Shown in pieces: positions 34,519 through 42,812 of a stretch of 64,000 nt of DNA. The position numbers and the translations under genes were made by a program. Within the stretch, counting starts at the first letter, position 1. The number at the start of each line of letters is the position of its first letter. The DNA comes from Mucilaginibacter_A sp050954285 (GTDB lineage Bacteria > Bacteroidota > Bacteroidia > Sphingobacteriales > Sphingobacteriaceae): positions 62,001 to 126,000 of the forward strand of contig JBPBPL010000013.1 of the NCBI GenBank assembly GCA_050954285.1, written 5' to 3'. The notes under the pieces are model-generated. The model was given only the letters and a program-made list of their open reading frames with translations, was not told the DNA's origin and did no database searches.

Positions 34519-34854
34519 CTACAAAGCCTTTTTTCGCAATAAATATGCATCTGGCCTTTGCAAAGAAGAATTGTAACTAATCACTTCCCAACCCTGGCTG
34601 GCCATGTAATTGATAGCATCAATATCGTTATCCAAACTACTAAGCCTGGTGCTCAATTTTTTAATTTCGTTATCGGGTAACGAGTTTGAGTTGCTGACAC
34701 GGCCAAAATCAGTACCGATTGAATAGCCGGATTTGAAAGAGCGGGAGAGTATAAAAATTCTACAGTAAACATCGTGCGGTTTTATTTGCGTAGTATCCGT
34801 TTGTGCGAAGCATGCAGCCGGTAGCAACCATAATAAAAAAAGTAATTTTTTCAT
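34519..34854 (-). CDS. Small secreted hypothetical protein
   Basis: A 111-residue protein with a signal peptide ending at ACFAQ (residue 18). The mature part contains LSTRLSSLDNDIDAINYMASQGWEVISY, similar to the short helix-strand unit in many small Bacteroidota proteins of unknown function. No function can be given. It converges on the Bcr/CflA gene. Confidence 0.65.
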   Translation of the reverse strand: MKKLLFLLWLLPAACFAQTDTTQIKPHDVYCRIFILSRSFKSGYSIGTDFGRVSNSNSLPDNEIKKLSTRLSSLDNDIDAINYMASQGWEVISYNSSLQRPDAYLLRKKAL

Positions 34855-34976
34855 TTTAACTATAAGTAAATTTCAACTTTAAAACTGAATAATTTGAGGA
34901 TTATTTTATCGTAAATGTAAAATTTGAATTGTTTTTATCAAGCAAATAAGTAGCTTGTAAAACCCAATTGTTTTAT

Positions 34977-36377
34977 ATGAATCAAGCTCCCAAACTTAGC
35001 CGCACGCTGGGCCTTCGTTACGTTATTGTCGTGGTGATTGCCAATATTCTCGGTTCTGGTGTTTACAAAAAAGTAGCCCCGATGGCTGCCGAGCTGCATT
35101 CTTCCGGCTGGGTGCTCATTGCCTGGTTGCTGGGTGGTATCATCACTTTATTCGGCGCGTTAAGCAATGCGGAAGTAGCTGGTTTACTGGCAGATACTGG
35201 TGGCGAATATGCTTATTTCAAAACCATTTATAATCGTTTTTTTGCATTTATTTTTGGCTGGTCGCTATTTACGGTGATCCAAACGGCGGCTATTTCCTCG
35301 CTGGCTTACGTGTTTGCACAATCGCTGAACAGCCTGCTTCGTTTACCGCCTATTTTTCCGGAATTAAGCACGTTTAGTATTGCCGGTATTTTTTTTCCTT
35401 TTGCTGATTTCTCCGTTAAAATTACCGCCATTCTGCTCATTATCTTACTCACCTGGATCAATACGCGGGGCGTAAAAACCGGTGCCGGGTTAAGCAACCT
35501 GATTCTGATTCTGGTTTTTATAGGAATTTTTGTCATTATCTTTTTCGGGTTAAGCAGCTCGCACGCTGTTATTGCCCAAAGCTTCAATTTGCAAACCACC
35601 AATCATTTGCCCGTTACTATCAGTGCTGTTTTTACCGCCATGTTATCGGCGTTCTGGGGCTATCAGGGCTGGGCAGCAATTGGTTTTATTGGGGGTGAAG
35701 TGAAAGATGCCAAACGCAATATCCCGAAAGGAATTGCAGTAGGCGTGTTCATCGTAATTGTTTTGTACCTGCTGGTCAACGTTACGTATTTGTCGCTTTT
35801 GCCAGTTGCCACGCTGGAAAAAATCCATCATGCCAGCAACCAAATTGCTGCTATTGAAGCAGTAAAAAGTTTTTGGGGAAGCAGCGGCGATGTTTTTATT
35901 TCAGTTTTAGTGCTGATTACTACACTCGGCTGCACGCACGCCACCATCCTGGCCAGTGCACGCCCGTATTTCGCTATGGCACAGGAAGGTTTGTTTTTTC
36001 CGAAAGTTGCCCGACTAAATAAAGCGCAGGCACCCATTAATTCGCTGATTTACCAAGGCATTTGGGCCTGCTTGCTGGTACTTTCCGGTACTTTTGATCA
36101 GCTAACGGACATGATCGTTTTTGCCGTTTTTATCTATTACGGTGCTACGGCTTTAGGCGTTTTTATTTTGCGGAAAAAAATGCCCGATGCCGAGCGTCCG
36201 TACAAAGTTTGGGGTTATCCAATTGTTCCTGCTATTGTCGTTTTATTTTGCGCCGGTTTATTTGTCAATACTTTTTACAGCCGTCCGCGCGAGGCTGTTT
36301 TGGGTACGATATTGATGCTCACCGGTGTACCCATGTACTGGTGGTTTACGCGGAAAAATAAAAGTTTAATAAAATAG
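34977..36377 (+). CDS. APC-family amino acid permease
   Basis: An amino acid/polyamine/organocation transporter of about 466 residues with twelve hydrophobic segments. Family marks are the helix 1 unwound motif ANILGSGVYKK, SNAEVAGLLADTGGEYAYF and the conserved GYQGWAAIGFIGGEVKDAKRNIPK loop near helix 6. The frame also opens at a TTG (34968), but the ATG at 34977 gives the usual N-terminus. The substrate cannot be named. Confidence 0.92.
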   Translation: MNQAPKLSRTLGLRYVIVVVIANILGSGVYKKVAPMAAELHSSGWVLIAWLLGGIITLFGALSNAEVAGLLADTGGEYAYFKTIYNRFFAFIFGWSLFTVIQTAAISSLAYVFAQSLNSLLRLPPIFPELSTFSIAGIFFPFADFSVKITAILLIILLTWINTRGVKTGAGLSNLILILVFIGIFVIIFFGLSSSHAVIAQSFNLQTTNHLPVTISAVFTAMLSAFWGYQGWAAIGFIGGEVKDAKRNIPKGIAVGVFIVIVLYLLVNVTYLSLLPVATLEKIHHASNQIAAIEAVKSFWGSSGDVFISVLVLITTLGCTHATILASARPYFAMAQEGLFFPKVARLNKAQAPINSLIYQGIWACLLVLSGTFDQLTDMIVFAVFIYYGATALGVFILRKKMPDAERPYKVWGYPIVPAIVVLFCAGLFVNTFYSRPREAVLGTILMLTGVPMYWWFTRKNKSLIK

Positions 36378-36388
36378 GTTTCCATGCT

Positions 36389-36441
36389 GATGCTTCTTTT
36401 ATCGTATAAAAATTGAGTTTATCACGATTAAAAACAGCATT
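36389..36441. repeat. Inverted pair of unlike motif copies
   Basis: A TTC-form copy GATGCTTCTTTTATC (36389-36403) and an inverted GT-form copy ATTAAAAACAGCAT (36427-36440) with TATAAAAATT between them. Pairing is imperfect because the two forms differ. It follows the permease gene and precedes the hydrolase gene. Confidence 0.7.
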
Positions 36442-36479
36442 CCCATAATATACGTATAATATCAAGCTAATATCAAGAA

Positions 36480-37325
36480 ATGGAAATCAGCAGCCAGTAT
36501 TTTGAAGTAAACGGAATCACTTTACACGCAGCAATCGCTGGGCCGGAGCAAGGCAAAGTCATGCTGTTTTTACACGGTTTTCCAGAGTTTTCCTTGGGAT
36601 GGAAAAATCAGCTGATATTTTTTGCGGAGAAAGGTTATCGTGTTATTGCGCCTGATCAGCGTGGCTATAACCGCAGCAGCAAACCAAAAGGTGTAAAAGC
36701 CTACCGTTTTGAAAATATAATAGCTGATGCGGTCGGGCTGATTAAACAGGTATCAACCCAAAAAATAATTCTGGTTGGCCACGATTGGGGCGGAGGGATT
36801 GCCTGGGAAGTTGCCGGCCAGCATCCCGAACTGATTGAAAAACTGATTATCCTCAACATGCCGCATTTAAAAGTAATTGGCGATACTTTAAAAAGTAATC
36901 CAAGGCAATTATTGCGCAGTTGGTATTTCGGGTTTTTCCAGATTCCGCGTTTACCAGAGTGGCTTCTTAGTTGGTCCAACTTCAAGTTATTAGGAAAAAG
37001 TATGGTAAAAACAGCTAATAAAAACACCTTTTCCAAAGCCGATCTCGATCAATATAAAGCAGCCTGGCAAAATCCCGCTACTGTTAGAACCATGATTAAC
37101 TGGTACCGCGCCTACAAATACAGCAAACTTGCTTTAAAGCGCGTAAGTGTTCCAACCTTAATTTTGTGGGGAAAAAAAAACACTTTTCTGCTGCCTGAAA
37201 TGGCAGAAAAAAGCAATCTGCTTTGTGCAAAAGGAAAACTGATTGTGCTGGAAGATGCGTCTCACTGGCTGCATCACGAAAAAGCCGCACAAGTTAACCA
37301 ACTGATGCTTAATTTTTTAAACTGA
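36480..37325 (+). CDS. Alpha/beta hydrolase, epoxide-hydrolase-like
   Basis: A 281-residue cytoplasmic hydrolase. LFLHGFPEFSLGWKNQL holds the oxyanion HGFP motif, VGHDWGGGIAWEVA gives an Asp nucleophile as in epoxide hydrolases and haloalkane dehalogenases, and the late HWLHHE supplies the His. A cap domain occupies about 135-210. The substrate is unknown; it stands between unrelated genes. Confidence 0.9.
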   Translation: MEISSQYFEVNGITLHAAIAGPEQGKVMLFLHGFPEFSLGWKNQLIFFAEKGYRVIAPDQRGYNRSSKPKGVKAYRFENIIADAVGLIKQVSTQKIILVGHDWGGGIAWEVAGQHPELIEKLIILNMPHLKVIGDTLKSNPRQLLRSWYFGFFQIPRLPEWLLSWSNFKLLGKSMVKTANKNTFSKADLDQYKAAWQNPATVRTMINWYRAYKYSKLALKRVSVPTLILWGKKNTFLLPEMAEKSNLLCAKGKLIVLEDASHWLHHEKAAQVNQLMLNFLN

Positions 37326-37352
37326 ATTTTTTATCAATTTTGTTTTTTATAC

Positions 37353-37367
37353 CGTAAAAGAAGCATC
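37353..37367 (-). repeat. 12-mer motif copy (TTC form)
   Basis: Reads GATGCTTCTTTTACG on the minus strand, 27 bp after the hydrolase stop. The rest of 37326-37616 is AT-rich leader without a gene. Confidence 0.65.
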
Positions 37368-37616
37368 TGTATATAACCGGATCAGTAGTTCTTTTAATCA
37401 GAAAATCCAGTAAGTATTTTGGTACGAATAGATTTTCATACTGGTGTAGCAGCAACAATTTTGAGAAATTAACAGCTTCAAAAACCTAAAAATTAAAATA
37501 ATCAGATATATTAGTAACGATTTTGAATCCAGAAAGTAAAAAGGAAAGCTTGATTGTTTGCTAAAATCAGTCTGCACTTTTGATACCTCAACCTTAATTA
37601 ATCTTAATTTATACTG

Positions 37617-38567
37617 ATGAAAATAAAAAAAGCAGTAATTACAGCTGCTGCGCGCGGAGAACGCTTATACCCAGTTGCCGATACGATACAAAAGGCCATG
37701 CTCCCGGTAATTGATACGGACGGGTTGTATAAACCTGTTATTCAGATAATTGCAGAAGAAGCTTTTGCCAGCGGCATTGAAGAAATCTGCATTGTTTGTG
37801 CGCCCGGCGATCCGGAATTATACGTAAACGCTTTTACCTCGCTGCGCGATAACCTCCTTAAATCTTACAAAAACGTGGATTGGGCCAAGCAGCAGGCCGA
37901 AAAAATAACGCACTTGCTTAACCATATTCATTTTGCCGAGCAAAAAGAAGCATTGGGCTACGGCCATGCCGTTTATTGCGCCCGGGATTTTGTGGGAAAC
38001 GAACCTTTTTTACTGCTTCTGGGCGATTATTTGTACGTTTCTACTTTGAAAGCCAAGCGTTGCGCCACGCAGTTAATCGAGTTGGCCGTGCAGGAAAATT
38101 GTGCAGTTTCGGCCGTAACTTCTATTATCGAGCACCAGATTGGCCGTTACGGTACACTTACCGGCAAGCACGTGCATGAGCAACCGGGCGTTTACCAGAT
38201 TGAAAAAATCATCGAGAAACCGTCTTTAAGCGTGGCCGAGTTGGAATTACAAACGCAAGGGCAACGGGCCGGATATTATTTATGTTTGTTTGGGATGCAC
38301 GTTTTTACGCCGCAGATTTTTGATCTCCTCCGAAAATACATTGATAAAAACAGTAGCAACCTAATGCTGACGCCGGTTTTGCAGGAACTGGCCGAAACTG
38401 AAAAATATCTGGCTTTGGAGGTGAAGGGAAACCGTTATGACCTCAGCAAAAAACATGGCTTGCTACGGGCGCAAATTGCTTTGGGTTTGGCCGGAGAGGC
38501 GCATAATGAAACGCTGACAACCTTGGTAGAATCTTTAACGGAAGCGCAGGGGCGACAATTGGTTTAA
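37617..38567 (+). CDS. Sugar-1-phosphate nucleotidyltransferase (GalU-like)
   Basis: A 316-residue nucleotidyltransferase most like UTP-glucose-1-phosphate uridylyltransferases. The opening AVITAAARGERLYPVADTIQKAMLPVID replaces the usual GxGTR loop with ARGER, so the nucleotide loop is divergent. QIIAEEAFASGIEEI, LLLLGDYLYV and QIEKIIEKPSLS are further family blocks. It lies 25 bp before the kinase-pyrophosphorylase fusion and should be co-transcribed with it in sugar-nucleotide synthesis. Codons at 38343-38356 contain a near match to the GT motif. Confidence 0.85.
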   Translation: MKIKKAVITAAARGERLYPVADTIQKAMLPVIDTDGLYKPVIQIIAEEAFASGIEEICIVCAPGDPELYVNAFTSLRDNLLKSYKNVDWAKQQAEKITHLLNHIHFAEQKEALGYGHAVYCARDFVGNEPFLLLLGDYLYVSTLKAKRCATQLIELAVQENCAVSAVTSIIEHQIGRYGTLTGKHVHEQPGVYQIEKIIEKPSLSVAELELQTQGQRAGYYLCLFGMHVFTPQIFDLLRKYIDKNSSNLMLTPVLQELAETEKYLALEVKGNRYDLSKKHGLLRAQIALGLAGEAHNETLTTLVESLTEAQGRQLV

Positions 38568-38592
38568 ACTATAAAAACGTAAGAAAATAAAG

Positions 38593-41500
38593 ATGAATGT
38601 TTTTATAGAAACGATTACTTCAACAGATATCAGTAAAAGAGACCGTTCTTTTTTTGAGATCAGCCGGCAATTATCAGCCAAAGAACTTTTACAAACGCTG
38701 CGTGAACTGGATGAGTTTAGAAAAACCACACCAAGTTTGTACGATAAAGTTCGCGCGATACAATTTTTATATGCCGGTTTTCGGTTTGTTTTAGCTGAAA
38801 GTAAGGAAATTCCGCAAACCGGAAAAATCCCTTATCTAGGTTTTGAGGATTTATTAGCGAGACGTTTTGAACAATCGATTACGGTTTTTTTAAACGAGCT
38901 GGACAAAAACGGTCCGAATGCCACTTTATTCAGTGCGCTGGCCGAAAGTTATCACCAGTTATCCTTTCAAACACTGGCCAATCAGGTACGCAAAAGTGTG
39001 CGTTCCAGCAGAGGTAACCAGTGGATGTTCCGCGTGGGCCATCAGGATGAACATCCGATACACATTCATCCGGCGTTGTTGCAGCGTTCGGACAACTCGC
39101 TTTTCTATCCAATCCTGCACGAAAATACTTCGGTACGGATGGATTTAACACACAGTGGCTGGTCGGATATTTTCTTTCTGGGAATGGATTATCCCGAAGG
39201 CGCACGCGTGGTCAATCTGTCCATTGATCTGGGCGTTTTTGGCCGGGATAAAGATATTAACCCACCGCTGCACACTTATTTCCGGGTAATTCCAGAACCG
39301 GTTTTGCGGCTGACCAGCATCGATTTGAACGTAACGAAAGATGTAACCGATCTGGCCGATCTGTTCAATTTTGGCAATGATTATTTAAGTTTAATCAAAG
39401 CAGGCGTAATTGCTTCGGGCTTGATTCCGCCTTCTTTTGAAGGAACAAACCAATCACTGCCAGAAATTTTATCACGGATTGTAGCACCTGGAATGGGGGT
39501 GGAACTGGTAACCAGAGTAAACGATATTCCAAAAGGATCGCGGTTTGCGGTTTCTACCAATTTGCTGGGTTCCATCATTAGTTTGCTGATGCGGGCAACC
39601 AATCAAACTAAAAACCTGGAAGGCGGACTGGAAGAAAGTGAACGCCGTTTAGTAGCTTCCCGTGCAATTTTGGGCGAATGGATTGGCGGTTCTGGTGGCG
39701 GCTGGCAGGATTCGGGTGGCGTTTGGCCGGGCATCAAATCGATCCAGGGTACTTTTGCACAGGAAGGCGACCCGGAATTTGGTATAAGCAGAGGAACTTT
39801 ATTGCCGCGCCATCGCGTGTTACAGGGCGAAGAAGCGCATCCGGAAGCGGCAGATCGTATCATGAAATCATTAGTGCTGATGCATGGCGGCATGGCTTCC
39901 AACGTTGGGCCAATTCTGGAAATGGTAAGCGAGAAATATCTGCTCCGCGGAGAGAAAGAATGGAACGCCCGACAGCAAACCAACCATATTTACGATAACA
40001 TTTTAGAAGCCATTAAAACCGGCGATATTAAAAAACTGGCTGCCAGTACGGCCGCCAACTGGGAAGGTCCGATCAAAACCATCATCCCTTGGGCGAGTAC
40101 TTTTTTTACCGAACAAATTATCGCGAAAGCAAAAAAACAGTTCGGCGAAGATTATTATGGATTTTTAATGCTGGGCGGCATGAGTGGTGGTGGCATGGGC
40201 ATGTTTGTAAACCCGGAGCGCTACGAAGAATACAAACGGAAGGTGCTGGAAATTTTGCAGGATACCAAAAAAGAGCTTTCCAGTTCGCTGCCTTTTGCCA
40301 TGGAACCAGTGGTTTATAACTGGAGCATCAACAACCGCGGCAGCTGGAGCAATTTGTTGAAGGCAAACCAGGCTTTAATGCCGGAGCAATATTATGGCAT
40401 CCATGTTTCAGGTTTGGTGAAGCAGGATCCGGCTTTAGTTTCTTATGTTCGTCGTGCCGAAATTGATTTTTTCACTACTTATTGTGAGAAAAATAACTTG
40501 GCTTATCCGCTGCTGCGAACGATCATCAGTAATTTATTTAAAGTTTCTGATCCTTCTTCTCAGGGAAACCGGAATACCGAAAATGAAAAAGCGGATTTTA
40601 TCAAACAGCAAAATGGCTTTGATTTTATTCAGCATGAAGAAATCCGGCAGGAAATGCAAAAAGGCCTGATCGGCTTATCGCGCAACCGTTTGCCGGCCGA
40701 AACCATAATTGAGGATGTGCATCCGGGCGATGTGATCAATATAGAAAAAACATCGGTAAAAGAAGCAGGCGAACAAGCCATCCGTGCCGGGAAAGTAGCG
40801 GTGATGAGTTTGGCTGCCGGCATTGGCAGTCGCTGGACGAAAGGCGCAGGTGTTATCAAAGCTATCAACCCGTTTGTAGAACTGGAAGGTGCGCACCGCA
40901 GTTTCCTGGAAATCCACCTGGCCAAAACCCGGAAAGTGGCCGAAAAATATCAGGCATCCATTCCGCATGTAGTGGCTACGAGTTACCTCACTCATCAGCC
41001 TATCCAGAACCAGCTTTATTTGACTAATAATTTTGGGAATGAAGGAAGTGTTTATCTATCGCCGGGCCGATCAATCGGACAACGTTTTGTGCCAATGGCG
41101 CGCGATTTAACTTTTTTGTGGGAAGAAACGCCGCAGGAAACACTGGACGAAAACAAGCAGAAAGTGCGCGGCGCGGTACGACAAACCATGATTGGCTGGG
41201 CAAAATCGAAAGGAGAAGGGGCAGATTATACGGATAATATTGCGGCGCAACGGTTTTCGCCGCTTGGGCATTGGTACGAGGTTTCTAATTTGCTGCGAAA
41301 TGGAACCTTATCCAGAATGCTGGCTGAGCACCCGGAGCTGGAAACAATTATGCTGCACAATGTAGATACGCTGGGTGCAGATGTGGATCCGTATGCGTTA
41401 ACCGCGCATTTGGTTTCGGGCAACGCGCTTACTTTTGAGCTGATTCCGCGAAGGATAGAGGACAGAGGCGGCGGTTTGGCACGTGTGAACGGTAATTTGC

Positions 41501-41937
41501 GCTTGCTGGAAGGTTTGGCGCAGCCACGGGAAGAAGACGAATTGAATTTAAGCTATTATAATTCTAACACTACCTGGATTCAGATTGATGCTTTGTTACA
41601 GCTTTTTGGCTTAACAAGAGAAGAACTGCAAAACAATGATCAGGCACAATTGGCTAAAGCGGTACGGAGTGTGGCAGCAAGAATCCCAACTTACGTCACT
41701 ATAAAAGATGTAAAATATCGTTGGGGCCACGGTCAGGAAGATATTTATCCGGTTGCTCAGATTGAGAAATTATGGACAGATATGACTGCTTTAACCGATT
41801 TAAAATGCGGCTATCTGGTGGTTCCAAGAACGCGGGGCCAGCAAATGAAAGACCCGGCACAACTGGATGCCTGGGTAACGGACGGCAGCAAAGATCATGT
41901 AGCATCGTTGTGTATTTTTGAACATGCAGCTTCCTGA
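38593..41937 (+). CDS. Fucokinase-like GHMP kinase fused to UDPGP-type pyrophosphorylase
   Basis: A 1,114-residue cytoplasmic protein. Residues about 1-140 form a helical lead-in. Residues about 145-640 carry GHMP/fucokinase-like marks: VRMDLTHSGWSD (181-192), the substrate loop PKGSRFAVSTN (313-323) in place of the glycine-serine ATP loop, GGSGGGWQDSGGVWPGIK (365-382) and LGGMSGGGMGMFV (527-539). Residues about 720-1114 resemble UDP-sugar pyrophosphorylases, with AVMSLAAGIGSRWTKGAG (736-753). This would phosphorylate a sugar and then activate it with a nucleotide on one chain. The domain order is opposite to that of Bacteroides Fkp. The weakened ATP loop leaves kinase activity in doubt. Confidence 0.8.
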   Translation: MNVFIETITSTDISKRDRSFFEISRQLSAKELLQTLRELDEFRKTTPSLYDKVRAIQFLYAGFRFVLAESKEIPQTGKIPYLGFEDLLARRFEQSITVFLNELDKNGPNATLFSALAESYHQLSFQTLANQVRKSVRSSRGNQWMFRVGHQDEHPIHIHPALLQRSDNSLFYPILHENTSVRMDLTHSGWSDIFFLGMDYPEGARVVNLSIDLGVFGRDKDINPPLHTYFRVIPEPVLRLTSIDLNVTKDVTDLADLFNFGNDYLSLIKAGVIASGLIPPSFEGTNQSLPEILSRIVAPGMGVELVTRVNDIPKGSRFAVSTNLLGSIISLLMRATNQTKNLEGGLEESERRLVASRAILGEWIGGSGGGWQDSGGVWPGIKSIQGTFAQEGDPEFGISRGTLLPRHRVLQGEEAHPEAADRIMKSLVLMHGGMASNVGPILEMVSEKYLLRGEKEWNARQQTNHIYDNILEAIKTGDIKKLAASTAANWEGPIKTIIPWASTFFTEQIIAKAKKQFGEDYYGFLMLGGMSGGGMGMFVNPERYEEYKRKVLEILQDTKKELSSSLPFAMEPVVYNWSINNRGSWSNLLKANQALMPEQYYGIHVSGLVKQDPALVSYVRRAEIDFFTTYCEKNNLAYPLLRTIISNLFKVSDPSSQGNRNTENEKADFIKQQNGFDFIQHEEIRQEMQKGLIGLSRNRLPAETIIEDVHPGDVINIEKTSVKEAGEQAIRAGKVAVMSLAAGIGSRWTKGAGVIKAINPFVELEGAHRSFLEIHLAKTRKVAEKYQASIPHVVATSYLTHQPIQNQLYLTNNFGNEGSVYLSPGRSIGQRFVPMARDLTFLWEETPQETLDENKQKVRGAVRQTMIGWAKSKGEGADYTDNIAAQRFSPLGHWYEVSNLLRNGTLSRMLAEHPELETIMLHNVDTLGADVDPYALTAHLVSGNALTFELIPRRIEDRGGGLARVNGNLRLLEGLAQPREEDELNLSYYNSNTTWIQIDALLQLFGLTREELQNNDQAQLAKAVRSVAARIPTYVTIKDVKYRWGHGQEDIYPVAQIEKLWTDMTALTDLKCGYLVVPRTRGQQMKDPAQLDAWVTDGSKDHVASLCIFEHAAS

Positions 41938-41947
41938 TTTTTAGATT

Positions 41948-41962
41948 GATACTGTTTTTATC
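41948..41962 (+). repeat. 12-mer motif copy (GT form)
   Basis: GATACTGTTTTTATC followed by GACATAAAAAAGG, directly before the terminator at 41968. Confidence 0.7.
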
Positions 41963-41967
41963 GACAT

Positions 41968-41998
41968 AAAAAAGGTGGACTTATCGTCCACCTTTTTT
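41968..41998. terminator. Bidirectional terminator
   Basis: A perfect 13-bp stem (41968-41980 with 41986-41998) begins with six A and ends with six T, loop TTATC. It separates the sugar operon from the GLPGLI gene. A degenerate motif copy (AATAATTCTTTTATC) lies at 42017-42031. Confidence 0.9.
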
Positions 41999-42040
41999 AC
42001 TCTAATTTAATTTTTCAATAATTCTTTTATCGCCTAAAAC

Positions 42041-42808
42041 TTATAATAGCAAAGCTTTGAAAGACTCCTTCGCATAATCGCCCCAATCTTTTAATGCTGC
42101 CTGCAAAGTAGTGCGCAATTGTTTGTTATTTACCGGTTTTCCTTTTGTTGGCGGATTCAGATTTTTCGGATCAACGTTTGCCTCATTAATTTTGGTAGCA
42201 AACCAGGTAATGTTTTCGTGCGGAAGGGCAACGCCTAAAATCATACCTGGTAAACCGGTAAAAGATTCTGGCCCGCCCGAAACCGAAATCTCATCCGTAT
42301 AAAAAGCAACCACATAAATTGAATCCAGCACAATCGCATTGGCTCTGCGGCAGGTATAACCGGCAATATCTCGGGTTTCATCGGTAATTTTCCATTTGAT
42401 ATTGCGGATGCTGTCTTTCACCAAAAACGTTTCTTCAAATACCTTTTTCTGGCTGATAAAAGTACCTGTTCCTAAATCTGTACGGATGATATTATTTTGC
42501 GTGGCTTGTGCGCCGCTGAAAAATCCGCCTTGTGCATTTTCATCCGCAATCGGCTGAAACATGGTTTTATTTCCCGAAAAATACAAGGTGCTTTTCAGTT
42601 TTTTAAACTGCGGCTGGGTTTTTTTATACTGATCAAAAGCCTGTTGCATATAACTCTCATTGTCTTTGTTAATCTGCTTTTTCATCATCGCAAACATGTT
42701 GATGGTTTTTTCAAATTCAACCGAACCAACCGTAGTAAAATGCGTGTTTTGTGCTTGGATCTGGCCGAATATTAACAGACAAACCATTATTAAGAGAATT
42801 TTTTTCAT
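42041..42808 (-). CDS. GLPGLI-family secreted protein
   Basis: A protein of about 255 residues with a signal peptide ending at IQAQ and the name-giving motif, here FTGLPGMILGVALP. Families of this type occur next to outer-membrane barrel genes in Bacteroidota; their biochemical role is not known. The start at 42808 (MKKILLI) directly precedes the signal peptide. It begins 4 bp after the stop of the barrel gene at 42813, so the two are one operon. Confidence 0.9.
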   Translation of the reverse strand: MKKILLIMVCLLIFGQIQAQNTHFTTVGSVEFEKTINMFAMMKKQINKDNESYMQQAFDQYKKTQPQFKKLKSTLYFSGNKTMFQPIADENAQGGFFSGAQATQNNIIRTDLGTGTFISQKKVFEETFLVKDSIRNIKWKITDETRDIAGYTCRRANAIVLDSIYVVAFYTDEISVSGGPESFTGLPGMILGVALPHENITWFATKINEANVDPKNLNPPTKGKPVNNKQLRTTLQAALKDWGDYAKESFKALLL

Positions 42809-42812
42809 CTTT

